The notes: generated from the letters alone by a model not told the origin. A stretch of DNA of 64,000 nt from Longimicrobium sp. (GCF_035474595.1 NZ_DATIND010000116.1:1-64000); one strand, 5' to 3'; numbered from the stretch's first letter, positions 31,499 through 40,716 are shown. Translations and numbers: made by a program.

Positions 31499-32866
31499 AT
31501 GCTGCAGATCAGCGCAGAGCCGCGCGCGACGGAAAAACGCCGGAGTGAAGCCGCGGGGGCGCCGCGGCCGGATACGGCCCCGCCGGCGGCGGAGTTCGCA
31601 CCCTCCGGGAAGCTGCTTCTCACCGGGCACCCCATCGCCGAAGCCCTGGAGACGTTCGGGACCCCGCTGTACCTGTACAGCGAGTCCGTGCTCCTGGACA
31701 ACCTGCGGAGGATCACGGACGCGGTTACCTATCCGGACACAAAGTTCTACTTCGCCATGGTGACGAACCGGGCTTGGCCCGTGCTCTGCCGCGCCGCCCG
31801 GTTCGGATGGCGTTTCCACTTCAACAGCCCCCTGGAGGCGGACGTACTGGCGTGTGCGCTCGAGCGCGGCGGGCTTTCGCGGGCGGAGATGGAGGCCTGC
31901 CTTGCCGAATCGGTGTTTTCGGGGGGGAGCATCTCACGGGAACAGATGATGGCGCTGGTGCGGCACGGGACGTACGTGCACCTGACCGCCTGCGACCAGA
32001 TCCCTGCTTACGCCGGCGTAGCGGCCGCGACGGCGGGCGCGCCGCGGGCGGTTGGGCTGCGCGTGCAGTTCGACGACAACATGCAGCGGGCGCGGCAGGG
32101 CGTCTCCGTGTCCGAGATCCCGGAGACCCTGGCGCTCGCCCACGCCCACGGGCTGCGCATCACCTCGATCCACATGTACCGGGGGACCGGGACCGCGTCG
32201 GCCGAGCGGTTCGCTGAGCCCTTCGCCCGGTTCGCGGAGATCGCGGAAGGCTTTCCCGACCTGCTGCACGTAGACATCGGAGGCGGGTTCGGGTACGACT
32301 ACGAGACCCGGGGCGCCCGGTTCGACTGGCGCGCCCTGAACGCCTTCGTGGAGGGGCTGATGCGGCGGATCAACGCGCACTTCGGCCGTACCCTGACGCT
32401 GCGGCTCGAGATCGGCCGCTCCGCCGTGGCATCGGCCGGCGTCTTCGCGACGCGCGTGCTGTCCCGGAAGCCGGGTTTTTCGGAGCGCGAGGTCATCCTG
32501 GGCGTGGATGCGTCCTCCATGAGCGTGCGGGCCGCGGCGCCGGCCGTGGTGGGCAAGCGCCACCACTACTTCCTGGAGCGGCAGCGGCCGGGCGCGGATC
32601 GCGACGATCTGTACACGCTGGTCGGGCCCACCACCTACACGAGCGACTACTTGGCGAAGCGGGTGCGGATCGCCGGATGCGGGGAGGCTGGGGTACAGCC
32701 GGGCGACACGCTCGTGTTTCTGGACTGCGGGGCGTACGGGGCCGTCACGCACAGCGAGTTCCTCACCACTCCCCGGCCGGCGGAGGCGATGATCACCGAA
32801 GACGGCGAGTTCCTGCCCATCACCCGCCGCGCGGGCGTCGAGCAGATTACCTCTCACTGGGCGTGA
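31499..32866 (+). CDS. Group IV decarboxylase-like protein lacking the PLP lysine
   Basis: 455 residues from ATG 31499 (ATG 31418 or TTG 31385 are possible longer starts; none has a ribosome binding site). It aligns by eye with diaminopimelate/ornithine decarboxylases of fold type III: barrel start KFYFAMVTNRAWPVL, then a glycine-rich DIGGGFGYDY, EIGRSAV and the C-terminal FLDCGAYGAVTHSEF. In active members the first motif is YA(V/L)KAN and its lysine binds PLP; here the residue is Val88 (FAMVTN). The phosphate-binding glycines remain. So it is either a non-PLP protein, a regulator or scaffold, or a divergent enzyme. First gene of the cluster. Confidence 0.75.
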   Translation: MLQISAEPRATEKRRSEAAGAPRPDTAPPAAEFAPSGKLLLTGHPIAEALETFGTPLYLYSESVLLDNLRRITDAVTYPDTKFYFAMVTNRAWPVLCRAARFGWRFHFNSPLEADVLACALERGGLSRAEMEACLAESVFSGGSISREQMMALVRHGTYVHLTACDQIPAYAGVAAATAGAPRAVGLRVQFDDNMQRARQGVSVSEIPETLALAHAHGLRITSIHMYRGTGTASAERFAEPFARFAEIAEGFPDLLHVDIGGGFGYDYETRGARFDWRALNAFVEGLMRRINAHFGRTLTLRLEIGRSAVASAGVFATRVLSRKPGFSEREVILGVDASSMSVRAAAPAVVGKRHHYFLERQRPGADRDDLYTLVGPTTYTSDYLAKRVRIAGCGEAGVQPGDTLVFLDCGAYGAVTHSEFLTTPRPAEAMITEDGEFLPITRRAGVEQITSHWA

Positions 32867-32900
32867 CGGTGCAGACCACGAACCGGAGCACACCGCGCCG

Positions 32901-33767
32901 ATGATCGAGGGCACCTTCCTGGAGCGCATGTCGGACCCGCACGTCGCCGGGCGCCGGGCGCTGCTGGAGGCGGGCCCGGTGCTGCCCGCCCCTTCCGCAC
33001 CCGTGCGGGCCGCCTCCGCGGAGGGGTTTCCCCGTGCGGCCGAAGCAGAGATCCGGGACGACCTGCGGGCGCGCGGCTTGGCGGTCGTGCAGCTCGACGA
33101 GCCGGTGCCGGCGGACCGCTTCCTTGCACTGGGACGGCTGCTGGGCACGGCCATGCCCGAGACGGATCCCGCCGTGCAGCCGCAGGTGGAGCAGCAGGTG
33201 ATCCTGCACCTGGTCTCCCGGCACGGGCACACCCGTGATGTTGCGCTGCAGCCCTTCGCCACCCAGGCCCTTACGCTCCACACCGAGAGCAGCGCCCGGC
33301 CGGCCGCCGCCCAGCCCCGCTACATCGTCCTGATGTGCCGCGACCCCGGAGACGACGCCACCGCGGCCCAGACGGTGCTCGTGCCGATGGCGGAGGTGCG
33401 TGCGCGGATCACGCCGGAACAGCTTGCCCTGCTCGCGAGCACCCGGTACAGGAACAGCGCCAGCGTACCCTTCATCGTCCGGCACGAGGAGGGCCGCGTG
33501 GTGTTCTCGTTCCGGGATTTCCACGAGCACCCCCTCGACTGGGCCCACGCGGCCCCGGACGCCGCCGCCGACGACGTGAACGGCGCCCTGCGGGGGCTGC
33601 TTGCGGCGATGTACGCGCCGGAGGGGGCGACGGGCATCCACTGGAACCGGGGGATGCTGGTGATCATGGACAACACGTTCCATTTCCACGGGCGTACGGC
33701 GGGTGCGGTAAACCCGTCCAGCCGCCCGCGCCACCTGCAGCGGCTGCGCATCATCGCGCCCCCGTGA
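32901..33767 (+). CDS. Fe(II)/2-oxoglutarate oxygenase (AsnO/VioC-like amino acid hydroxylase)
   Basis: 288 residues. The metal triad is His127-x-Glu129 (LHTESS) and a distal His263 (FHFHGRTA), with Arg265/Arg278-type residues placed to bind 2-oxoglutarate. An HxE instead of HxD motif is typical of the clavaminate-synthase-like group that beta-hydroxylates free amino acids (AsnO, VioC). The substrate cannot be read from sequence; a free or carrier-bound amino acid is likely given the nearby carrier protein and NRPS genes. It follows the decarboxylase-like gene by 34 bp. Confidence 0.78.
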   Translation: MIEGTFLERMSDPHVAGRRALLEAGPVLPAPSAPVRAASAEGFPRAAEAEIRDDLRARGLAVVQLDEPVPADRFLALGRLLGTAMPETDPAVQPQVEQQVILHLVSRHGHTRDVALQPFATQALTLHTESSARPAAAQPRYIVLMCRDPGDDATAAQTVLVPMAEVRARITPEQLALLASTRYRNSASVPFIVRHEEGRVVFSFRDFHEHPLDWAHAAPDAAADDVNGALRGLLAAMYAPEGATGIHWNRGMLVIMDNTFHFHGRTAGAVNPSSRPRHLQRLRIIAPP

Positions 33768-33816
33768 GCTTCCGCGCCTGCGCGCCGAAGCACCCGGGTC
33801 ACCATCGGGATTCCGA

Positions 33817-35454
33817 ATGCCGAAGTTATTCGATACGCTCCCGTCCGCACCCACGCCGCCCGACCTGCCGGGTGCCGCCTACCAGGCGGCTGCTCGCGCC
33901 GGCGCCGTCCGTCACGCCCGTGAGAGCTACGTGCCGGTCCTGGACGCGCACGTCCTGGAGGTGTTCGAGCGCGCGCGAGACCCCCGCGATCCGTTCGAGC
34001 TGCGAGACCTGTGGCTGGGCCGGGTGGAGCACGGCGCGGGGGTGCCGGGCCACCGTCCGCGGCTGGTGGAGCAATGGCGGGGCTCTCGGCGGCGGCGCAC
34101 CGTCGAGCCCGAGGAGGTCCTGTCGTCGCGCGCAGCCGTGCGCTTCGTGAAGGAGCTCTTCAACTGGTTCTTTCGGGAAGACCTGTACGGAGACCTGCGC
34201 GACAGCGCGCGGGTCATCCTTTCCAGCGGCTCCGTGGACGAGGAACGCTGGGGCCTTCCCAGGGCGTTCAAGGCATGCGTCTCGTACGCCCTGGAGCGGG
34301 ACTGGTACGGGTATTCCGACTCGCGGGGGCGGGTCCCGGCGCGCGAGGCGGTGGCGGCGTACGAGACGGCGCGCATGGCCGCGGGCGGCTACGGGGCGGA
34401 CAACGTGGCGCTTACCATGGGGGGCACCTTCGCGGTGAGCTCCCTTGCCGACTTCATCCTCGGGAACTCGGCCGTGGCGGCCCCGGTGCTGTGCGCCATC
34501 CCCAACTATCCCCCCCTGGTGGAAGCCGTCGCGCGGCGCGGCGGCGTGCGGCTGGTCCCGCTGACGGCCACGCACGGGACCGTGTCCCTGGACCCGCTCA
34601 TTGCATCGCTCACCCCAGGCACACCCCTGGTGCTCCTGCAGACGGCGGCCAATCCCACCGGGGCCGCCGTTCCCGAGGCGGAGCTCGCGCGCCTCGTGGC
34701 CAGCGCGTCGCCCTCCACCACGATCCTGCTGGACGAGTGTCACGAGTGGCTGGGGCCCGTCCAGCCGTTCTCGGCAGCGCGCGCCGCGCCGAACGTCGTC
34801 CGCATCTCCAGCCTGTCCAAGGCTTGGTCGGCCCCAGGGCTCAAGATCGGGTGGATACTGGCGGACGCGCGGTTCATCTCGGAGTACTACGAGTACGCCT
34901 CGACCACCTTCGGGGGCCCGCCTTCCTTCTTCTATACGGCGGTGGAAGTGCTGGCCCGCATGGAACGGTGGATTCTGGAAGGTGTCGACACGCCGGGACC
35001 CCGCGAGATGGCCGAGTTCGAGGCGTCGTACGGACTGGACGTGCGCGGGCTGAGCGAGGGATATCGCAGCTACCGCGAGGAGCGGCGGTCGCGCGAGCAC
35101 GCGCTCACCACCCTGCGTGCCGCGGCCGTCGCCGCCCTGGACGGGCCCTCGGCCCACGTGATCGCGCCCCGCTGCTCCATCAATCTGGCGGCCGAGTTCC
35201 CCGAGTGGAACGACTCGTACCGCTGCTTCCGGGAGCTCCTGCGGGATACCGGCGTAGCGGTGTTTCCGGGGATCCTGACCTTCTGCTTTTCCGGCGGGCT
35301 CATGCGGATCACCACGTCGCGGCGCTGGGAGGACCTGTGCTTCGGCCTCGAGCGGCTGGGCGGGCGGCGCTCCATGCGCGTCCAGCCGGACGATTGTGCT
35401 GTGGCCCCGGCGTACGGAGCCGCGGCGGCGGCGGTCCCGGGAGCGCACGCTTGA
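33817..35454 (+). CDS. PLP aminotransferase, class I/II fold
   Basis: 545 residues, longer than a standard aminotransferase (about 400) because of an N-terminal region of about 110 residues before the fold begins (FNWFFREDLYGDL). Motifs: YGYSDSRGRVPAREAVAAY, the Asn of TAANPTGA, the Asp of ILLDECHEW, and the internal aldimine lysine Lys335 in SSLSKAWSAPGLKIGW. Fold type I, aspartate-aminotransferase class. Likely makes or consumes an amino acid or amino-sugar building block in this cluster. The next gene starts at a TTG inside its stop. Confidence 0.85.
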   Translation: MPKLFDTLPSAPTPPDLPGAAYQAAARAGAVRHARESYVPVLDAHVLEVFERARDPRDPFELRDLWLGRVEHGAGVPGHRPRLVEQWRGSRRRRTVEPEEVLSSRAAVRFVKELFNWFFREDLYGDLRDSARVILSSGSVDEERWGLPRAFKACVSYALERDWYGYSDSRGRVPAREAVAAYETARMAAGGYGADNVALTMGGTFAVSSLADFILGNSAVAAPVLCAIPNYPPLVEAVARRGGVRLVPLTATHGTVSLDPLIASLTPGTPLVLLQTAANPTGAAVPEAELARLVASASPSTTILLDECHEWLGPVQPFSAARAAPNVVRISSLSKAWSAPGLKIGWILADARFISEYYEYASTTFGGPPSFFYTAVEVLARMERWILEGVDTPGPREMAEFEASYGLDVRGLSEGYRSYREERRSREHALTTLRAAAVAALDGPSAHVIAPRCSINLAAEFPEWNDSYRCFRELLRDTGVAVFPGILTFCFSGGLMRITTSRRWEDLCFGLERLGGRRSMRVQPDDCAVAPAYGAAAAAVPGAHA

Positions 35455-36272
35455 CGCTCCCGCCGGCCGTCCCGTGCGGGGGCCGGCCCCGTGGCAAGCA
35501 GATCCTGGGGATGCTGCACCTGCAGCCCCTTCCCGGCACGCCCTACCACGAGCCGGGCTCGCTGGCCCGCACGGTGCAGACCGCGGTCGACTCCGCCCGC
35601 GCCCTGCAGGACGGCGGCGCCGACGGCTGCCTGGTGCAGACGGTGGAGCGGGTGTACGGGGTGGCCGACGAAAGCGACCCGGCCCGGGTCGCCGCGGCGG
35701 CCCGGGTGGTCCACGCGGTGGTCGAGGCCACGGGTCCCGGCTTCGTCGTGGGCGTGCAGCTCATGCGCAATGCGATCCGGGCCTCGCTGGCCGTAGCCCG
35801 GGTGGCCGGGGCCGGGTTCGTCCGCGCGGGAACGCTCGTGGGCGCGACGATGACGGAGTTCGGCCTCGTGCACGCCGACCCCATGGGCGTGATGGAGTAC
35901 CGCAACAAGATCGACGCTCGCGGCGTGCAGATCATCGCGGACGTGGACTCCGACGCGTTCCGCTGGTTCGGCGAGGCTCGGTCCGCGGGCGACGTTGCGC
36001 GGCGCGCCCTGAAGGTGGGCGCCGACGCCGTGGCGGTCGGCCACCCCGACGAGGACGAGGCGCTCCGGAAGATCCACTCGGTCCGGCGGGAGGCTCCCGG
36101 GGCGTGCGTATTCCTTTCCGGGCACACCACCCACGCGAACGCCTCGCGCCTGCTGGCCGCGGCCGATGGCGCCTTCGTTGGCAGCTGCCTCGAGGAAGGG
36201 GGCTGGGGCGGCCGCATCGACGTGCGCCGCGTACGCGATTACGTGCGTGTCGTCCGGGAGCTGGAGGCGTGA
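35451..36272 (+). CDS. BtpA/SgcQ-family TIM-barrel protein
   Basis: 273 residues, starting at TTG 35451 that overlaps the upstream stop; the next ATG (35510) would cut the first barrel strand (ILGMLHLQPLPGTP). Family features: GMLHLQPLPG, GADGCLVQTVERVYG, VGVQLMRNA, RAGTLVGATMTEFG, IIADVDSD and GHTTHANASRL. BtpA proteins resemble phosphoribosylanthranilate isomerase barrels; members include SgcQ of sugar operons and BtpA for photosystem I, with no settled reaction. Coupling to a double-SIS gene suggests a phosphosugar substrate. Inference only. Confidence 0.8.
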   Translation: MTLPPAVPCGGRPRGKQILGMLHLQPLPGTPYHEPGSLARTVQTAVDSARALQDGGADGCLVQTVERVYGVADESDPARVAAAARVVHAVVEATGPGFVVGVQLMRNAIRASLAVARVAGAGFVRAGTLVGATMTEFGLVHADPMGVMEYRNKIDARGVQIIADVDSDAFRWFGEARSAGDVARRALKVGADAVAVGHPDEDEALRKIHSVRREAPGACVFLSGHTTHANASRLLAAADGAFVGSCLEEGGWGGRIDVRRVRDYVRVVRELEA

Positions 36273-36274
36273 TC

Positions 36275-37477
36275 GTGAGTGGGCCGTCTCCCGGGGCGGA
36301 TGCCATGCTCCGCCAGCTGGAGCGGCTTGCGGACGACCTGCGGACCGTGGTGGACGCGGTGGACCGGCAGCTGGCGTCGATCCTGGCCGAGAAGGCCTGG
36401 AGCCGGACCCGCTCCGTGCACCTGGTGGGATCCGGCGATTCGCGCCACGCCGCCGGCGCCGCGACCATGGCGTTCCACACGATCGGCGGAGTGGACTGCC
36501 GGTCCGCGGGGACCCTGCCGTTTCTGGGGTACACACCGCCGCCCGCTGGCGGTACCGGCGAGGGCGGGCGGCCGCTCGTGGTGGCGATCACCGCCTCGGG
36601 GGCCACCCCGCTGGTGCTGGAGGCCGTGCAGCGGGCGCGCCGCGACGGCTGCCGCACGCTCGCGCTCACCACGACCGCCGGCAGCCCCGTTACCCGCGCG
36701 GCGGACGGGGCGGTGGTGGTGGAGCTTCCGGGACTGGAGCGCTCACCGGGGGTGCGAACCTTCCAGGCGAATTTGGCGGGTCTGCTGGTGCTGGCCATCC
36801 GGCTGGGAGAGGTCCGCGGCGGAGTTGCCCCGGACCGGGCGGCGACGCTCCGCCGGGAGCTTCGCGCGCTGGCCGATGCCGTGGAGGTGACGCACGGGGC
36901 GAACCGGACCCGGTGCCGGGAGGTGGCGGAACTCGTGGCGGATGCGCCCGCTCAGCTGGTGCTGGGCAGCGGCCCCAGCCACGGGACGGCGCAGTTCGCC
37001 GCGGCCAAGCTGACGGAAGGGGCCGGGGTCTTCGCGGCCGCCCAGGACGTGGAGGAGTGGTGGCACGTGGAGCGCTTCGCGTATCCCGTGGACATGCCTC
37101 TCTTCGTGGTCGCGCCGCCGGGTCCCGCCCACCGCCGGGCAGGGGAGATCGCGGCTGCCGCGCGCGGCCTGGGACGCCGCGTGGTCGCCGTCACCCCCGC
37201 CGAGGACGTGCACGTGGCGAGACACGCCGCCGCCGTGCTCCCCGTGTGGGGAGCGCCGCGCGAGGAGTTCTCGCCGCTGCTGTATCACCTGTTCGCCGGG
37301 GCCGTGGCCGCGGCGCTCGCCGCGCTTCTGGGCCGCAGCCCGTTCCAGTCCGACCGCCCGGCGCTGCGTGCCGGCATGGACGCGTATCTCGCCCGCGCGC
37401 ATGGCGGGGCGGAGAGATCCAGCGCCCCGGTTCCCCGCGCCCCTTCCGGACCGCCGCGGCCGCGCTGCGATGGATGA
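36275..37477 (+). CDS. Double SIS-domain protein (GlmS isomerase-like)
   Basis: 400 residues, two sugar-isomerase domains. SIS1 (about 40-190): HLVGSGDSRHAAGAATMAF and AITASGATPLVLEAV. SIS2 (about 215-370): LVLGSGPSHGTAQFAAAKLTEG and EEWWHVERFAYPVDMP. This matches the isomerase half of GlmS and the deglycase/AgaS group without a glutaminase domain, so it may isomerise or deaminate an amino-sugar phosphate. GTG 36275 has GGAGG 7 nt upstream; GTG 36269, overlapping the BtpA stop, is too close to it. Confidence 0.82.
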   Translation: MSGPSPGADAMLRQLERLADDLRTVVDAVDRQLASILAEKAWSRTRSVHLVGSGDSRHAAGAATMAFHTIGGVDCRSAGTLPFLGYTPPPAGGTGEGGRPLVVAITASGATPLVLEAVQRARRDGCRTLALTTTAGSPVTRAADGAVVVELPGLERSPGVRTFQANLAGLLVLAIRLGEVRGGVAPDRAATLRRELRALADAVEVTHGANRTRCREVAELVADAPAQLVLGSGPSHGTAQFAAAKLTEGAGVFAAAQDVEEWWHVERFAYPVDMPLFVVAPPGPAHRRAGEIAAAARGLGRRVVAVTPAEDVHVARHAAAVLPVWGAPREEFSPLLYHLFAGAVAAALAALLGRSPFQSDRPALRAGMDAYLARAHGGAERSSAPVPRAPSGPPRPRCDG

Positions 37478-37721
37478 TCTCACGCTCGCGGTCTTCGAGC
37501 TGGCGCGCGCGCAGCTTTCCGCCGCCGGAGGCGAGCTGCCCGGACCGGACGCCGGGCTCCGCGAGGCCGGGCTCGGCTCGCTCGAGACCGTGCGGCTGAT
37601 GCTGGCCGTGGAAGCGCGCTTCGGCGTGCAGTTTCCGGCCGACCTGCTCCGTCCGGAGGTGTTTTCCACCCCCCGCACGCTGGCGCGTGCGGTGCGATCC
37701 CTGCTGGGCGCCCGGGACTGA
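37470..37721 (+). CDS. Stand-alone acyl/peptidyl carrier protein
   Basis: 83 residues, four-helix carrier. The phosphopantetheine serine is in EAGLGSLETVRLML (GSL in place of the common DSL), followed by FGVQFPADLL and FSTPRTLARAV. It overlaps the SIS gene by 8 bp and precedes an AMP-forming ligase by 15 bp, so the ligase probably loads it. Confidence 0.88.
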   Translation: MDDLTLAVFELARAQLSAAGGELPGPDAGLREAGLGSLETVRLMLAVEARFGVQFPADLLRPEVFSTPRTLARAVRSLLGARD

Positions 37722-37736
37722 CTTCGCCGCCGCCGC

Positions 37737-39362
37737 ATGAACCTCACCGTTCCACACGCCGCGGAAGACGCGTTCACCGCAGACTTCGAGGGCGCGCACA
37801 CCTACCGGGGGCGCCCGTTCCGTGAGCGCCTGCCCATTCCCCACACGCTGCTGGACCTGCTGGCGCGGCGGGCGAGGGCCCAGGAGGGCCGCCCATTTCT
37901 GACGGCGATTTCCGCCGCGGGAGAGGCGGCCACGCTGACCTACGGCGCGCTGCACCTGCGGAGCCGCGCCCTGGCCGAGTGGCTGCGCCGCGAGGCCGGC
38001 GTCGCCCCCGGCGGCGTGGTCGGGCTGCTGCCGCTGAACGACGTGCCCTCCATCGTGGCCGTGTTCGGGGTGCTGCACGCAGGATGCGCGGTGTTGCTGC
38101 TGAACCCGGCGGACCCGCCGGCACGCCTGGGGCAGCAGACCGCGGCGCTCGGGGTGCGGGTCGTCCTGCGCGGCGCCGGTGTTGGCGAAGACGCGTATCC
38201 CGGCGCCCTTCTCCTTCCGGACGGTGCCGCGCTGCAAGGGATTCCGCCCGGGGCCCCGCGCGAGACCGCCGTGCTCCCCGAAGCCGATGCGTTCTTCTTC
38301 GGGACGTCCGGGTCCACCGCGGCCTCCAAGCTGGTGGCCCAGTCCCACTACAACGCGGCCGTGAACGCCGAGGGGGTGCGCCGCCACCATGCGCTGGCGG
38401 CCGGCGACCGCCTCCTGGCGTGCCTTCCGGTGCACCACGTGAACGCGCTGCACCTCACCGTCTTCGGGACGCTGGCGGCGGGCGCGCACGTGGTGTTCGC
38501 GCACGCCCTGGACCCGTTCGGATATCCGGCGCTCGTGGAGCGCGTCCGCCCGCGGATCGCCAGCGTGGTGCCCAGCATCCTGGAAGTGCTCGTGGAAACG
38601 TGGCGCGGCCGCTCCGTTCCCGCCGGGCTGGAGTACTTCGTCTCGGCGGCGGCGCCCCTGTCCGCGCGGACCGCGCGGCGGGTCCTGGAGCGGCTCGGCG
38701 CGCGGGTGATGCAGGGGTACGGGCTCACGGAAACCGTGAACTTCTCCACCACGATGCCGCGCGGCCTTTCGGACGCGGCCTACCGTCGCCTGATGCTGGA
38801 CCGCGACATCCCGTCCGTGGGAACGGCGCTGTACGGGAACGAGGTGGCGGTGCTGGGCCCGGACGGGGTTCCCGTCCCGCCGGGAACCGTGGGCGAGGTA
38901 TGCGTGCGCGGCCACAACGTGATGATGCGCTATGCGAACAACCGCGAAGCCACGGCCGAGGCGTTCCGCGGCGGATGGTTCCACACCCAGGACCTGGGGT
39001 TCCAGGTGCACGACGAGGCGTGCGAGCACCCCTTCCTGGTCCTGACCGGGCGCACCAAGAACATCGCCAAGGTTCGTGGCGAGTCGGTCTCGCTGGACGA
39101 GATGGACCGCGTGCTCCGGTCCCTTCCCGGAGTGGTGGACGGCGCGGCCGTTGCCGTGCCCGACCCGCTGCTGGGCGAGGCGGTGCTCGTGGCGGTGGTC
39201 TACCCGGGAGACACGCGCGAGGTGCTCGCGGGGCTCCGCGCCGCCTTTCCACCCGCGGCCCTGCCGCGGCAGATCGTGCGGCTCGACGCCATCCCCCGCA
39301 CCCCCACCGGAAAGATCCTGCGGATGGAGCTCGCGCGTACGCTCGGCGCCGGGCCGCAGTGA
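37737..39362 (+). CDS. AMP-forming acyl/amino-acid ligase
   Basis: 541 residues of the ANL superfamily. A3-like loop FFGTSGSTAASKLV (the usual GxPKG part is altered), A5 MQGYGLTETVNF, the A7 region WFHTQDLGF, hinge LTGRTKNI and C-terminal lysine in PTGKILRMELAR. Not part of an NRPS; placed directly after a free carrier protein, so a carrier-loading ligase is the simplest role. The substrate is not predictable by eye; the acyl-CoA synthetase look suggests a carboxylate rather than a standard amino acid. Confidence 0.85.
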   Translation: MNLTVPHAAEDAFTADFEGAHTYRGRPFRERLPIPHTLLDLLARRARAQEGRPFLTAISAAGEAATLTYGALHLRSRALAEWLRREAGVAPGGVVGLLPLNDVPSIVAVFGVLHAGCAVLLLNPADPPARLGQQTAALGVRVVLRGAGVGEDAYPGALLLPDGAALQGIPPGAPRETAVLPEADAFFFGTSGSTAASKLVAQSHYNAAVNAEGVRRHHALAAGDRLLACLPVHHVNALHLTVFGTLAAGAHVVFAHALDPFGYPALVERVRPRIASVVPSILEVLVETWRGRSVPAGLEYFVSAAAPLSARTARRVLERLGARVMQGYGLTETVNFSTTMPRGLSDAAYRRLMLDRDIPSVGTALYGNEVAVLGPDGVPVPPGTVGEVCVRGHNVMMRYANNREATAEAFRGGWFHTQDLGFQVHDEACEHPFLVLTGRTKNIAKVRGESVSLDEMDRVLRSLPGVVDGAAVAVPDPLLGEAVLVAVVYPGDTREVLAGLRAAFPPAALPRQIVRLDAIPRTPTGKILRMELARTLGAGPQ

Positions 39363-39424
39363 CTCCGGGGAACGGAGAGTGCCCCGGGACGGACCGGCAG
39401 AGGGAGGGGCTGGATCAGGCGGTT

Positions 39425-39600
39425 GGCGCCTCCACGGCTTGGTGAGGGCACCTTCGGATGCACCACCAACGGCCGAGGTAGGCGGGCTTGCGCGGGGGGG
39501 GGAACACGGACGGGTCCGCCGCGAACGGCGAGCCGCAGGTGAGCGTGGCCGTGGGCTACAGGCACGCCCTCGTGCCGAGGCAGGTGCACGGCTTCCTCGC
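39425..39600 (-). pseudogene. Decayed duplicate of the GNAT gene
   Basis: About 130 bp here (best 39469-39600) align with 40452-40583 inside the intact GNAT gene, including GTAGGCGGGCTTGCG and ACGGGTCCGCCGCGAA, with indels that break the frame. Only a central piece survives. Confidence 0.75.
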
Positions 39601-39697
39601 TTGCCGCGCCGAAGTCCGCATCCCCCGCCTCATGGATCCTGGCAGACGCTTGGATGGCCGCCGTCGGTGCAGAACGAAATCGAGGACCAGTCCAGTA

Positions 39698-40057
39698 TCA
39701 CTTCTCCTCAATCACGAAGCTGTTCGCGAGTCGGCACGTTTTCGGGTCCGCTGCCTGCTCACGGGTCCCGGTTATGAGCGCTCCCACCAGCGGCACGTGA
39801 TCCGTGCGCAGCATCGCGCGGTGCAGGCGTCCCGTCGCTTCCATGCGCACCGGCGGTCCGACCGTGCCGTCGGCGAAAAGAGGCGCTGCCAGCAGGGTCA
39901 CGCCCGGCGAGGGAATCACCTGCGCTACAAGCACCTGCGCCATTCTGCCCGGCGGGAACCTCAACCGCAGCTCCGCACCCACATCACCGCCTCGGCGGCC
40001 CGGTGGGGCACTTCTGCACGCTGGCGACCCGGCCGTGTTGGGATTCGCTGGAGTCAT
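39698..40057 (-). CDS. Hypothetical protein, doubtful
   Basis: A 119-residue frame between the GNAT fossil and the GNAT gene. The central part (LRLRFPPGRMAQVLVAQVIP, then VTLLAAPLFADGTVG) looks protein-like, but the start (ATG 40057) has no ribosome binding site and I recognise no family. It may be another remnant in this small minus-strand patch of the cluster. The remaining sequence of 39363-40224 holds nothing else I can support. Confidence 0.25.
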   Translation of the reverse strand: MTPANPNTAGSPACRSAPPGRRGGDVGAELRLRFPPGRMAQVLVAQVIPSPGVTLLAAPLFADGTVGPPVRMEATGRLHRAMLRTDHVPLVGALITGTREQAADPKTCRLANSFVIEEK

Positions 40058-40224
40058 ACCAGATCCGGGAGATCAGCTTCTGCATCCGCACTGCACCCCA
40101 CCCGACGTCATCCTGAGGCCGGTCATACTGCAAGTCGCATCAGCACAACACCTTGCAAGCCGATCTGTGGGCGGGGCAGCACGTGAGTGGGTCGGATGCA
40201 CCGATGCTTCTCCCGGAGTTCGTA

Positions 40225-40716
40225 TCAGAGCACCTGCTGCAGGTATACGCGGCGCCGGCCGTCGGAGTCCTGGGCGGCGGCATGCTCCACGAATCCGAAC
40301 AGGTCGAGCAGGGCGCGGACGGAGCGCAGGTCGGGATTGGCTTCCGACCGGAGGACGTCGGCGCCCCCGGCGCGAGCCACTTCCGCGGCGCGGCGAAGGC
40401 ACTGCACGCCCGCCAGGGTGCCGCGCTCCAGCCACGCGGGATGCACGGCCAGACGGCCCAGGTAGGCGGGCTTGCGGGCGGGGGGGAACACCGACGGGTC
40501 CGCCGCGAAGGGCGGACTCCAGGTGAGCGTGAAGGTGGCCACGGGCTCGCCCTGGTTCCGAAGGAGGTGCACGGCGCCTTCGCCCACCCGGCGGCGGGTG
40601 GTCTCGGGGTTGCGGACGGGCGCGGGTGCGGCGGGCACCGCCGTGTGCCGGTCGCACGCGCACAGCAGCTCGTGCACCGTGCGGGGATCGGTGGCCACTT
40701 CCCAGGACCAGGTCAC
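40225..40716 (-). CDS. GNAT-family N-acetyltransferase
   Basis: 163 residues. Acetyl-CoA loop and flanking strands visible in KPAYLGRLAVHPAWLERGTL followed by GVQCLRRAAEVARAGG (the R/QxxGxG/A-like loop is degenerate), then VRALLDLFGFVEH near the C-terminus. Encoded against the direction of every intact cluster gene. It may give self-resistance, product acetylation, or be unrelated. A decayed copy lies 1 kb downstream on its strand. Confidence 0.78.
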   Translation of the reverse strand: MTWSWEVATDPRTVHELLCACDRHTAVPAAPAPVRNPETTRRRVGEGAVHLLRNQGEPVATFTLTWSPPFAADPSVFPPARKPAYLGRLAVHPAWLERGTLAGVQCLRRAAEVARAGGADVLRSEANPDLRSVRALLDLFGFVEHAAAQDSDGRRRVYLQQVL

